Source: Methylicorpusculum sp. (GTDB lineage: Bacteria > Pseudomonadota > Gammaproteobacteria > Methylococcales > Methylomonadaceae). From it: 64,000 nucleotides of DNA. The translations under genes were made by a program, and so were the position numbers. Below are positions 1-9,600 of the stretch, piece by piece. The stretch covers positions 24,366 through 88,365 of the forward strand of contig NZ_JAUSBX010000038.1 of the NCBI RefSeq assembly GCF_030651835.1, read 5' to 3'. The notes below the pieces were generated by a model. The model made no database searches, was not told the origin of the DNA, and saw only the letters and a list, made by a program, of their open reading frames with translations. How positions within the stretch are numbered: the first letter of the stretch is position 1; the number at the start of each line of letters is the position of its first letter.

Positions 1-37
1 GAACCGGTAAATCTTTTTCAAAGCTAATTCTCATCGT

Positions 38-2410
38 TTAGACCTCTGCTATCTCATCGGGATTTTCATCAATCCCTGAAGCCAGCAGAAAATCAGGATC
101 CTTATTCCTGCCGAACCAGTCACCCATCGCCTGATAACTGGCCGTCCAAAGCGGTACGCTTTTAGAATCTTCACCGGCACGGTTATAGGCATAGCCATAA
201 TAGGGATAGTATGACGAGCCTTCTTTCAGATCATTGATAATAAATCCGTTCGGTTTGACACCGACCTGCTGGAATCGTCTAAAACTGACTTCCAATTCCT
301 GCGCCGTATAGCGCCCTTCCTTGACGACTAAAAATGTGGCATCGGCGAGCTTGCTGATAATGGCCGCATCGGTAGCCGCCAAAATGGGCGGTGAATCAAT
401 TACAATATGGTTGTAAAAGCTTTTCAGCTGATCCAGCGTTTCTTCCAGATTCCCCATCACCAGCAATTCTGCAGGATTCATCACCATACTGCCCCTGGGT
501 ATAAAATCCACGCCGACATCCGGTAGGCTGACGATAATGTCGCCCAGTGAAGCCTTGCCGGCCAAAAGATCGGACAATCCCGGTTGGTTTTTTATGGAAA
601 AAGTCTCATGCAAACGGCCGTTACGCATATCGGCGTCAATGATCAACACACGCTTTTTGATACTGGCCAGCAGGGCCGCCAAATTACTGGAGACAAAGGA
701 CTTACCCATGCCCGGTGCGGGACTGCCGACCATAATGACTTTGCTTTCACTACTGGCCAGTGTTGCCTCAAGATTGGTCCGAAAACTGCGCAAGGATTCG
801 ACAGAAATATCAAGCGGATCCTGGCTGACCAGAATACCGGACTGACGATCCTTGCCCTGACCGATGAGTTTGGCCAGACGGTGTTGCTTCTTGCTGTGCG
901 GAATAGCGGCATATAACGGCAATCCCACCTGATATTCCAACAAAGCCGGATAATTATCGTGGCGTTGCAATGAATAGCGCAAAAACACCAGCGCCGATCC
1001 GGCTGTGAATCCCAGTAATCCTGCAATCGCCAGCATCAAACCGGGTTTTGGCCAATACGGTTTTTCAGGGGTCACGGCGTAATCGATGATACGTGAGTTT
1101 CCCAAGGAACCTGCCGCCGCTATACGCTGTTCCTGAGCGCTGTTCAACAACGAGGTATAGAGTTCGGTATTGACCTGAACATCCCGCGATAAGCTGACCA
1201 TGTGTTGCTGAGTGCGCGGTAAATTTTTAATCCGTTTTTCCAGATTGCCCAACTTAGCGTCAATGCGTCTGATCTGGGCCTTCGTAGCAATCATGTCCGG
1301 ATGAGCTGCTTCCAGATGCTGATTTTGCTGTTCGTACTTTTGTTTAAGCTGAATATTCAGCGTCTCCATCTCGGCGGCCTGTTTCAGCAATATTTCAGCT
1401 TCGGCCGGAATATCGACGGCGCCATGCGTTTGCCTGTAGGCGCTCAAACTTTGCTCTGCCTTTTCCAGCCGTTCTTTGACAACCGGCAACTGACTTTCCA
1501 GAAATGCCAGCTTTTGACCGGCTTCCGCAGACTCCCAATTGACCGTAGCATTGACATAGAAAGAGGCGATGTCGTTGACGGACTTGGCCAATTGCTCAGG
1601 ATCCCGGCCCTTCAATTCAACACTGAGAATATCGGTATCTTTGGAAACCTCTCTAACGGTAAAGGCTTTTTGTAATGTTTCGATGGCAGCCAGCGTGGTG
1701 GTTCTGCTCAATTCAAAATGGGTGCCGGGATTGGCTTCAAGCTCAATAATCTTGATGACGACAGGCTCAGTCTCTCCGATGTTGATTGAAACAGTATCGC
1801 CTATAGATCCATCAACCAGCGCTTCATCCTTCGGACCGAGCAAGCGAAAACGACCTGATTCCAGAGCAACCAGCGTAAACTCTTTATTCAAAAATCGATC
1901 AGGCACGGTAAAGGTTGCTATTTTTAACTTTTCACCACCCCAGGCCCAGCGATTGAATCCCCACCATGGCTCGGCAATGCCGTCATCGGCATTATGCACC
2001 CTGGCCAATGTCTCACCGATAACCGGAAAGTAAGCAGGAGTATATTCAACCACCAAATTCAAATCATCCACTACCTTACCCAGTACCGATCGTGACCTGA
2101 GAATTTCCACTTCGCGCTGCGCTCTGGGACTTTCAGTTTCAGCCGATGCTCCGTTCGTGTCGCTTCGAAGTGGCGCAGCCAATAAAGCCTTGTTTTTGTC
2201 AATTCTCAACAAGCCATCGGCTTTATACGTGCGAGGCGCCAAGACTAAATAGATCAGGGTGATCAACAGCACTGAGAATAAAGTCTTGAGAATGGTCTTT
2301 TTACCTTCTATCAATAAATCGACATAGTCTCTGATACTGACACCCTGCTCCTCTAATCTGGACGGATTAAGCGGCGGTAATTCCGTGCTTGCTTGATTTT
2401 TATGATACAT
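38..2410 (-). CDS. Wzc-type polysaccharide chain-length determinant / tyrosine autokinase
   Basis: Inner-membrane co-polymerase that controls chain length and export of an exopolysaccharide together with the Wza-like protein encoded just upstream. The 790-aa protein has an N-terminal Wzz domain after a first membrane segment (about residues 40-60), a long periplasmic coiled-coil region, a second membrane segment after the proline-rich 'PEKPYWPKPG', and a cytoplasmic BY-kinase domain. Walker A is 'SPAPGMGKS' (about residue 565), Walker A' 'VLIIDADMRNGR' and Walker B 'HIVIDSPP'. A tyrosine cluster 'SSYYPYYGYAY' lies near the C-terminus, as in autophosphorylating Wzc/CapB proteins. It is third in the minus-strand operon; the operon probably continues beyond the left edge. 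Family assignment is firm; the polymer is unknown. Confidence 0.93.
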   Translation of the reverse strand: MYHKNQASTELPPLNPSRLEEQGVSIRDYVDLLIEGKKTILKTLFSVLLITLIYLVLAPRTYKADGLLRIDKNKALLAAPLRSDTNGASAETESPRAQREVEILRSRSVLGKVVDDLNLVVEYTPAYFPVIGETLARVHNADDGIAEPWWGFNRWAWGGEKLKIATFTVPDRFLNKEFTLVALESGRFRLLGPKDEALVDGSIGDTVSINIGETEPVVIKIIELEANPGTHFELSRTTTLAAIETLQKAFTVREVSKDTDILSVELKGRDPEQLAKSVNDIASFYVNATVNWESAEAGQKLAFLESQLPVVKERLEKAEQSLSAYRQTHGAVDIPAEAEILLKQAAEMETLNIQLKQKYEQQNQHLEAAHPDMIATKAQIRRIDAKLGNLEKRIKNLPRTQQHMVSLSRDVQVNTELYTSLLNSAQEQRIAAAGSLGNSRIIDYAVTPEKPYWPKPGLMLAIAGLLGFTAGSALVFLRYSLQRHDNYPALLEYQVGLPLYAAIPHSKKQHRLAKLIGQGKDRQSGILVSQDPLDISVESLRSFRTNLEATLASSESKVIMVGSPAPGMGKSFVSSNLAALLASIKKRVLIIDADMRNGRLHETFSIKNQPGLSDLLAGKASLGDIIVSLPDVGVDFIPRGSMVMNPAELLVMGNLEETLDQLKSFYNHIVIDSPPILAATDAAIISKLADATFLVVKEGRYTAQELEVSFRRFQQVGVKPNGFIINDLKEGSSYYPYYGYAYNRAGEDSKSVPLWTASYQAMGDWFGRNKDPDFLLASGIDENPDEIAEV

Positions 2411-2520
2411 AGTCTTTCATGCCTCACTCGTTTGAAAAGCCGCAACTGGCGAGTCAATCGCTACAGTGCTGACCCTACCGGATACGTACTTTTTGTGATG
2501 TCTCATGCCTTTAAATTCCA

Positions 2521-3621
2521 TTAGAGCCCCATCATTGCGGCTTGCGACATGATAGCCGTAAAGGATGACGGTAAAATCTGGTTCAGCACTCTGGACCACT
2601 GTGTCACCCCGGCGGTACCTACAAAAACGGTATCATGCGGTTCCAAAGCAAACTGATCGGCAAGAATCAACGCGTCGGGAGATTCGGCATTCAGCTGGAA
2701 TATTTCAGGATTCATATCTCCTGAACGAATCACGTAAATTTCTTCCGGCCTGGACATATTGAAGTCGACCCCATAGGCTTCTGCCAGCGCTTGTGCCAGG
2801 GACATCTTGCCCTTATTGATAGGCAATGCCTGCTGCCTGCCGACTTCGCCCATAACAAAAACCTTGTTATCCTTACTGTCAGGAATATTCAGCACATCAC
2901 CGGCTTTAAGCAGCAGGTTCTGGGTGGTATTGCCTTGTTCATAAAGCGCCAGCACATTGATTTTGTATAATTTGCCATCTCTGGCCAGCGATACATTGCT
3001 CATATCGGCATCTTGGGTCACACCACCGGCCCGGCTGATCGCTTCTGCTACCGTCAATGGCGTTTCAGTTAAAGGCTGAATCCCCGGCATTTTGACTTCA
3101 CCGACCACAGCAGCACGATGACTCTGGTAAGAAAGCACCCGAACGTCGAGTTTGACTCTCTTAAAATAGTTGGACAGCTCTCTGGTCAGCAGACTTCTGA
3201 CTTCGCTGACCGTTTTTCCGGCAACCTGAAGTGTGCCGACATAGGGATAATAGAGCTGGCCATCGTCATCAACGACTTTTCCGGCCAATTCGGGAAGTAT
3301 CTTTTCACCGCCGGGATCATTCAGCTCGGGGTGATCCCAAACGGTAATCAGTAATCTGTCATGCGGACCGATCCGGTAAGTCGCCTGACTGATGTCCACC
3401 GGAGGCAGATTATTGACTGCCTGGCGCCTGGAGTTTTCCCTATCTATGATCAAATCTGCGGTAATAGGCACTATCCGGGTTTTTGCCTTGACCATCTGGC
3501 CGTCTTTCATAACCGGCACCTCAAGATTCGATAAGTTGTTATCGGCTTGCATTGTCATGCCGGGCGTCAGGGAACAGGCCGGCAGCAGTAAAACCGACAT
3601 CAATGGAAGTAATCGATTCAT
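2521..3621 (-). CDS. Wza-like polysaccharide export outer-membrane lipoprotein
   Basis: Outer-membrane export channel component for exopolysaccharide. The 366-aa protein starts with a lipoprotein signal peptide ending in the lipobox 'LLPAC', followed by the polysaccharide export domain ('YRIGPHDRLLITVWDHPEL', 'YYPYVGTLQVAGKTVSEV') and SLBB-like segments ('VVGEVKMPGIQPL', 'VFVMGEVGRQQALPI'). Length matches the Wza/GumB/EpsA family. It lies between the initiating transferase (12 bases upstream) and the Wzc-like kinase gene, the usual arrangement for a Wzx/Wzy-type export system. The 60-aa ORF at 2417-2599 overlaps its 3' end and is a shadow. Confidence 0.93.
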   Translation of the reverse strand: MNRLLPLMSVLLLPACSLTPGMTMQADNNLSNLEVPVMKDGQMVKAKTRIVPITADLIIDRENSRRQAVNNLPPVDISQATYRIGPHDRLLITVWDHPELNDPGGEKILPELAGKVVDDDGQLYYPYVGTLQVAGKTVSEVRSLLTRELSNYFKRVKLDVRVLSYQSHRAAVVGEVKMPGIQPLTETPLTVAEAISRAGGVTQDADMSNVSLARDGKLYKINVLALYEQGNTTQNLLLKAGDVLNIPDSKDNKVFVMGEVGRQQALPINKGKMSLAQALAEAYGVDFNMSRPEEIYVIRSGDMNPEIFQLNAESPDALILADQFALEPHDTVFVGTAGVTQWSRVLNQILPSSFTAIMSQAAMMGL

Positions 3622-3633
3622 GGCAGGATTTCC

Positions 3634-5055
3634 TTAGTAGGCGTTTTTATTGATAAAACCGGTCAACACGGTGCGCAGAGCGATCTCCAGATCAAACCAC
3701 ACCGACCAATGCTGGATGTAATACAAATCGTGTTCTATGCGCCGGTTCAAATCGGTATCACCGCGCCAGCCATTGACTTGTGCCCAGCCGGTAATACCTG
3801 CTTTGACCATATGTTTCTTCATGTAATTTGGTATCTGGTCCTTGAACACTTCGACAAAATCAGGGCGTTCCGGACGAGGCCCTACCAGCGACATATCCCC
3901 TCTGAGCACATTGATCAGTTGCGGCAGTTCATCAAGACTGGTTTTTCGCAAGAATCCGCCAAACCGAGTCGCCCGGTTTTCGCCGGGTTTTGCCCAGACC
4001 GCGCCGGTTGCTGCTTCTGCATTAACCGGCATAGACCGGAATTTCAACATCGTAAATGAATGATTATTCCAGCCCACCCGTTCCTGCCGATAAAACACAG
4101 GGCCTGGTGAACTCAACTTGACGCCGATAGCGATGAATAACAGTAAAGGACTGATCAGCACGAGCAGGATTAATGCCGACAATCTGTCCATGATTTCTTT
4201 GACGTAGCGATTAATACCATCGAGGGGCGACACCGAAAAATCCAAAGTCGGAATACCGGCCACCGTGTTTAAACTGAGGAACTTACTGTGCTTGAAAGCA
4301 AAACAATCGATCACTAAACGAATACTGACCGGTAAATGTCTCAACTGATATTGCGCTCGTTCGGCAAGTGATTCGCCTGGAAAGGCAATCCAGACTTCGT
4401 CAATGGCTTCCCTAATGACAATCGCGTTCAGATCTTGTAATTCACCGAGCCGGAGCAGCGATAAATCGCCCACCGATTGCCTGTTTTCGGACCGGTCATC
4501 GACATAACCGACCACTTGTAATCCTGCCCAGGACGAATTATTCAATTGACGGCTGACCGCAACTGCCATCTGATTCAGGCCTACCAGCAAGATGCGACCC
4601 TGAGACCAGCCACGAGAGCGTAACCAGTGCAGTAATTGGGAAAGAAGTCCTCTAGCCGTGAGAATAAACAGTAAACCCAGCGACCACCAGGTGATGATCC
4701 AGCGATAACTGGAGCCGAACCAAAAATGCAGCCGTATCGACGCCACTATCGTAATCACCGAGACGACGGCAAATATCCAGGCTCTGACGATACGTGCGAT
4801 TTCTCCGCGCATGACATCATTACGCCAGGGTCGGTAAACCTGGCCAATTTCAAAAAAGATAATGGCCGCCAAAAGCCCTAATGCAATCACAATCCGGTAA
4901 TCCTGATCGATCACCACTTGCCGTAGCCAAAAATAATGAGACACCCAAGCCGCAACCAGCAGCATCGCCAGATCGACGATACGCAACAAAAGGATTACTG
5001 TATGGCCATATTGCTTGAAGAGCCCGTTGAAAATGTTGCTCAAACCGAGTGGCAT
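3634..5055 (-). CDS. Undecaprenyl-phosphate sugar-1-phosphate transferase (WcaJ/WbaP/GumD family)
   Basis: Transfers the first sugar-1-phosphate, probably glucose-1-phosphate, onto undecaprenyl phosphate to start repeat-unit assembly at the inner membrane. The 473-aa protein has an N-terminal group of hydrophobic segments, a nucleotide-binding-like middle ('GRILLVGLNQMA', 'VVGYVDDR'), one more hydrophobic segment ('ALILLVLISPLLLFIAIGV'), and the C-terminal bacterial sugar transferase domain with 'FYRQERVG', 'KFRSM', 'LDELPQLINVLRGDMSLVGPR' and 'AGITGWAQVNGWRG'. It is the first gene of the polysaccharide operon; 'AGGAG' lies about 11 bases before the ATG and a conserved 26-bp motif lies about 145 bases upstream. 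Sugar specificity is inferred from the family. Confidence 0.93.
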   Translation of the reverse strand: MPLGLSNIFNGLFKQYGHTVILLLRIVDLAMLLVAAWVSHYFWLRQVVIDQDYRIVIALGLLAAIIFFEIGQVYRPWRNDVMRGEIARIVRAWIFAVVSVITIVASIRLHFWFGSSYRWIITWWSLGLLFILTARGLLSQLLHWLRSRGWSQGRILLVGLNQMAVAVSRQLNNSSWAGLQVVGYVDDRSENRQSVGDLSLLRLGELQDLNAIVIREAIDEVWIAFPGESLAERAQYQLRHLPVSIRLVIDCFAFKHSKFLSLNTVAGIPTLDFSVSPLDGINRYVKEIMDRLSALILLVLISPLLLFIAIGVKLSSPGPVFYRQERVGWNNHSFTMLKFRSMPVNAEAATGAVWAKPGENRATRFGGFLRKTSLDELPQLINVLRGDMSLVGPRPERPDFVEVFKDQIPNYMKKHMVKAGITGWAQVNGWRGDTDLNRRIEHDLYYIQHWSVWFDLEIALRTVLTGFINKNAY

Positions 5056-5197
5056 ATTCGTTAAACTCCTATTCTGTCTGTGATCAATGATAAAGAGCTA
5101 AAACCCTTCATCGCCAAAGTCATCGCGACCTGCGTATTGCATAAATCGCTTCGATTGAGGGATAGATTACAGAGGCAAGATGAGAGAAAACCTTTAG

Positions 5198-5223
5198 GTT
5201 TGATTAAGATTTGATGAAGATCG
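5198..5223 (-). promoter_or_regulatory. Candidate OmpR-type operator upstream of the polysaccharide operon
   Basis: On the minus strand the site contains 'CTTCATC' and 'CTTAATC' 11 bp apart, the spacing typical of tandem half sites bound by OmpR/PhoB-family regulators. A copy matching at 22 of 26 positions lies upstream of the secreted hydrolase gene at 10353-10378. The regulator is not proven; the nearby OmpR-type gene at 14433-15161 is the obvious candidate. Confidence 0.45.
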
Positions 5224-5624
5224 GATTAATAGTGCGTGAAAACCCGGCAAGCAATGGTTTGCATAGGATGGGCAAGCAACTTAAGCATCCTGCCCATTCG
5301 CAGATGCTTGAACCTGTGGTAAGAGGAATTAAATCCCGATGACTATCTGGTAATAAGGACATTTTTGTTACCCAGCCTGACGGTTATTATGACCGGTTGC
5401 AAACTGGCCAACAGTAAGTCTTACGAAAAAAATCGCTACTGAGCGTTGAGAGGACGCTTTAAAAAGCCGTTGAAGACCAGTCCTTCGGTCATGCTCGGAT
5501 TGTCAAACCATCAGTCACTGGTCCTTCGGAAAACTGTTGAAGAACGGATCGCAATCTTATTACAAGGCAAAATAAGCTTTAACAAAGTAGCGTGACAATA
5601 ACAAATCAGGGTTAATTATTCAGC

Positions 5625-5646
5625 AATATCAAACTGGGAATTGCTG
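5625..5646 (+). repeat. 22-bp direct repeat, left copy
   Basis: 'AATATCAAACTGGGAATTGCTG' here (first 20 bases: AATATCAAACTGGGAATTGC) matches 10462-10483 at 21 of 22 positions in the same orientation. The preceding bases form 'CAGCAAT', complementary to 'ATTGCTG', so this copy can also fold as a short hairpin. The pair brackets the membrane-protein and hydrolase genes. Confidence 0.6.
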
Positions 5647-5650
5647 TTAA

Positions 5651-6373
5651 TTATTGCGCCTTCCACTTCCTCAAACAATCGCATAGATAACGATCAGGCT
5701 CGCTTTCACGAACCAGCATCAGAAAGACATACCAAAGAATCAGACTGACAGTGATCATTTCACCGCCGTCTTCAATAAGGCCTATCAGCAAACCGATGAC
5801 AGTGCCTAAATTAATCGCGCTATGCACCATATCAATGGCAACTCCAAAAAATATCAAGACCAGAATCAGCAACGCAATGTCTTCTGAAACCTTGCGAAAA
5901 GCCCTGGAACCAGTCATATAAGCCCATGAGAGTGGAATAATCAGTATTGCAGCAGCCATCACTGAGACCGCCAATTCACCTAAATCCTGCTGTTGAAGTC
6001 CAAGCCGCGGCATAAAATCAAGCTTGCCGGCGATAATGTCTCCTGCTCGCTCATGCACCTGCAAAGCATCGTCAAGAAGAAAGTAGGCAAAAACCACTAC
6101 CCATGCAAGATACTGCTTTGAAGCCATTTTTGATGAAATAAAGACCAGGGTGATGATAATCCACAGCCATTTGATGTATTGATAAAATTCCGCATAGCTT
6201 TGATCCGTCTCCAAACTCAGCAAAGGAACTTTGAGTCCTGGCACGACAATATTAAGACAATGCAACACGACAAAAATGATATCTGCGCTAAGCAGCAATA
6301 CCAGGAAAAATAAAGCACTCCGTTGGTTAAATGATTCAATACAGATAAGTCGTTCATTATGTTGCGCTTGCAT
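5651..6373 (-). CDS. Multi-spanning membrane protein of unknown function
   Basis: Not recognised. About 240 aa from the chosen ATG ('MQAQHNERL'), which has 'GGAG' 6 bases upstream; the ORF track start at 6421 is 16 codons further. About six hydrophobic segments are visible, for example 'ALFFLVLLLSADIIFVVLH', 'WLWIIITLVFISS', 'YLAWVVVFAYFLL' and a C-terminal 'MITVSLILWYVFLMLV'. A polar stretch 'DDALQVHERAG' between segments could hold functional residues. It follows the secreted hydrolase gene on the same strand after about 320 bases occupied by a dispersed repeat. A role in the envelope is likely; anything more is guesswork. Confidence 0.75.
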   Translation of the reverse strand: MQAQHNERLICIESFNQRSALFFLVLLLSADIIFVVLHCLNIVVPGLKVPLLSLETDQSYAEFYQYIKWLWIIITLVFISSKMASKQYLAWVVVFAYFLLDDALQVHERAGDIIAGKLDFMPRLGLQQQDLGELAVSVMAAAILIIPLSWAYMTGSRAFRKVSEDIALLILVLIFFGVAIDMVHSAINLGTVIGLLIGLIEDGGEMITVSLILWYVFLMLVRESEPDRYLCDCLRKWKAQ

Positions 6374-6412
6374 GCTTGCTCCACGTTGTCCAATCGTTCC
6401 CATAAAGTATAG

Positions 6413-6567
6413 CTTTCGCACTTCAAATTTCGGCAGTGTCTAAGGAGGCAACGGGGTGTTCGGCAAAGGCTTTGCCAGCATGGATGCTGGTATAGAGCCT
6501 ACATGGATGTATTTACGGCGTCCTTTGACGGGCAACCCGGTGCCGAATTTCGATCTACGATGGGTAT
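6413..6567. repeat. 155-bp dispersed repeat, copy 1
   Basis: From 'CTTTCGCACTTCAAATTTCG' to 'TTTCGATCTACGATGGGTAT', this segment is closely similar over its whole length to 21118-21272 (same orientation, substitutions only, same length). It contains 'GGTGTTCGGCAAAGGCT' and 'GAGCCTACATGGATGTATTT' in both copies. It has no convincing ORF; track ORFs 6217-6443 and 21208-21420 are by-products of the repeat. Confidence 0.85.
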
Positions 6568-6667
6568 AACGACCCCCCTATTGGAATTGAAGGTAAGCAG
6601 ATACACCAAAAAATCATGGCACCTATTCAGAGGAGCAACAAAACAAAGGCAATCCAACCTACGCTGA

Positions 6668-6690
6668 ATAATTACAAATCGTGTAATTAT
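6668..6690. terminator. AT-rich hairpin just after the secreted hydrolase gene
   Basis: A perfect 9-bp inverted repeat, 'ATAATTACA' - AATCG - 'TGTAATTAT', starts 7 bases after the minus-strand hydrolase stop codon. There is no clear U-tract and the stem has little GC, so it could be a weak terminator, an mRNA 3' stabiliser or an operator-like palindrome. Confidence 0.35.
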
Positions 6691-6696
6691 CGAAGC

Positions 6697-9600
6697 TTAA
6701 AACTGTGTCAATCGATCATAGTCCGAGCGCGTCAGCACATAAACCGGGCTGGAAGAAATCGGTATGTCGGCAAGGCCTGAGGCATTAACTGTTAATGCCT
6801 GCTGCCTGCCAACCACATCCACCAGTACCCAGGATTTAGCTTCATCGAGCGGCAGTTGCCAAGTAGAAGAGACTTCATCGGCACGCCAAATCATGAAGGT
6901 TTCGCCAAAATAAGCCGCCTGAATGTGGTCGTCTTTAGTGTCTATCGCTGTATAGGATAAACCGTCGATTAAAGCACCGGCCGTATATAAAGCCGCCTCG
7001 CCCGGTTTATGTCCCATCGAATAATCCCAGATTCGGCCATAAGCCAGATCGTATTCGTGACCGATGCAAAAAGCCAAACCCAGGTAATTGCTGCGACTGT
7101 TGACCCAGGCGATCATTTTTGCAACCTGCTCTGCCTGCCAGCGCCGTCCGGTTGATCCATGCATGGCCTTCGCACCGGTTTCTCCCAGCCAGAAAGGCAA
7201 GCGGTTCTTGCTGCCCAGATCGGCATAAGCAGCAAGAACGCCTGACTCGTCTTCCACGTCACTATTGCCAATGGGCCCTTCAAAACGTGGCGCATTTTGA
7301 GGATAAGCATGAATATCCCAAGCGTCTTGATATTGATCCAACCCTAACTGCAAAACTTGCCTGAACCACTGCCCAGCACCTTCCTTATCGCCAGGCCTGA
7401 CCAAACTACCGCCGACGTAATGGGCATCACTGCGCCGCTGATGAGCCTGTTCATATTCTCGCTTGGCTCGTTCCACCCAATGAGCAGGGTCACGCAACTT
7501 TTGCCATTCAGGTTCTAGTCGAATATCGATCTCGTTGGTCGATTTGAAAAACCGCGTAAAGGCTCCCGCCTGATTAATGAAATTTTTAGCTTCTTCAGGA
7601 TGATCATTAAGCCATGGGCTATCGCCCGAAGAATCGGCAAACAAGACCAGGCCGCGTTGTTTGGCATCTTCCCACTGATCTTTATACTTCGTATCAAAAC
7701 CCGGATAACTGCCGACACTCTTAAAGATACCCATCCGTTCCAGCCATGAAAAATAGCCGCCTTGCTGCATAAAGCTCTTATCGCCGTCAGCCAAGGCATA
7801 ATAATTGTTGTTCCATAACTTTTTCCTTTCCAATCTCAGTTTCTGAGCGGCGTTGCCACGCACGACTGAAAACCCATCGGCGGGATAATTCATGATCAAG
7901 CGGCCATCTGGCGTATGTAACGATGAATAAACGGCATAGTAACCGGGGTGTTCAAGCTTGCCGAAATCAACTTCAATTTGCCCCGGAAACAAACCTTCAA
8001 CTTCCCGAACGGCAACATCGTTTCCGCTGTAGTCGACCAAGCGCAAACGCAACTGTGCCTTGAATCTAGGTAGCGGCACAGGCAAGCTGGTTTCCTCCAA
8101 AATAGGATGCCACCGCATGTCTACGCGCAGTTTGATCATCTCGCCCGGATGGGGCAGATTTGCAGGCGCTTCTACAAAGATTAGCGGGCGCAGCCTTGTA
8201 GCGATTTTATTTAACTCGAGATCAGCGTTGGGATCAGTCAGTTGTGTCAGCATATTGTTTATAGGTCTGCCGCTCTGATCGGTGAATAAAGCAGCGAAAT
8301 TAAAGCGTTGACCTTGTTCATGCTGCATCACCATTTTTATCAGTAAACTATGCCATCCCTGGGGCAAATGCAGTTCAGCAACTTGGGATGAACCGGACTG
8401 GACCTTCGAAACCCCCGACGGGGTATCGAGATCACCAGTAAAATTGAACGGTTTTCCGTCCAGCCAGCCCTGGCTGACAATGCCCGATTGTTTCAAGTGC
8501 AGCAACGTTGTTGTGGCCTTGTCGGCATGCAGATACAGCTGGGCATAGCCGCTGCCGCGAGACCAAAGGTAGGAATGTCCGGTTAAAGTCTCGATATCTG
8601 CAACACCACCGGCTTGCGTCCGGGCAATGCGCCAAGCCTTCATTTCTCCGCCCATCATTTGCAGACTTAGATAGGGTTGATCCGGATTAGGGCGTAGCAC
8701 GGTTTCGTTATCTATTCCAAAATTTGAAACACCCGCAAGACCCGCCTGTAAACCGCCAACCAACCAGGCAACCGGCGCGCCCTCGCTAAGCGTTGACGCT
8801 GCTGATTGTTTGAGCTTTATTGGCGATGGCAAAATGCCAGAATTAGCCGGATCAGTAAGAAAATGCGCCACGTCCGCTTCATTTTCAGGCTGGGTCAGAA
8901 CACCCAAAATGCTGTAATGATCATCCGTCATTACCGCTGCAGGCAAAGAGGAAAGATTCAGGCTTTGAGCCATGATTTCGGCAGATTGTCCCGATAGATA
9001 GGTTACTGCAAGATTTTTATAGCTTTGACGGACACCCCAGGCAACCAAACCGCTAAACAAAACGTCATTCTCATTGTCCTTACCGTCAAGCACATAAAGG
9101 CGTTGCGGAGCATCCGGAACGGCCTGAATCAATGCCAGGAAACGATGTCTGGCCTGGGCCTGATCTGTATCCATCCAATCATCCAACTGCGATTTCTTCT
9201 GGAGCAGGAATGCGTCAAAAACTTTAGCGACATCGGCCTTACCACTATTTCTGATCTCCAGCCAGCGATCACCCGGAAACAAGTTGAATCCGCCATTGGC
9301 CTTTATCCACTGGTATTCCCAAGGCGTAGTGTTGATCAACACAAAATCGCCGCGCATGGACAGATCATCGGGCTTGGGTCCGGCCTTAATCGTGAATTTT
9401 TGACTGACCTGAGACACTTCTCCACCCGTTTTGTAACGCGCAAAGAATTGATAAAGCCCCGGCATAACGGCGGGTGTGAGTTCGAAACGAAAATCTGCAT
9501 TCCAGGTTCCAAAGCCCTGATGAAATACCTGAACTTCATCCCTTTCGGTCAGCAGTGACTCCGTTCCTGGACCTTTGGCGGCCGTCCCTGTCTGAACCTG

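Larger units (their letters stand above)
5056..5650. other. 595-bp intergenic region between polysaccharide operon and membrane-protein gene
   Basis: No credible gene is seen. It holds the 5' region of the polysaccharide operon (minus strand), including the 26-bp phased motif at 5198-5223, a pair of similar segments around 5474-5545 sharing 'gttgaag' and 'gtccttcgg', and at its right end one copy of a 22-bp direct repeat (5625-5646) that recurs at 10462-10483. Confidence 0.6.

Noticed and set aside
2417-2599. 60-aa ORF overlapping the 3' end of the Wza-like gene
   Set aside because: Lies in another frame of a strong gene, with no ribosome site and no family features.
5241-5275. Possible sigma-54 promoter (GGCAAG ... 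TTTGCA)
   Set aside because: The spacing between the GG and GC elements is 13 rather than 10 bases, so it does not fit the -24/-12 consensus.
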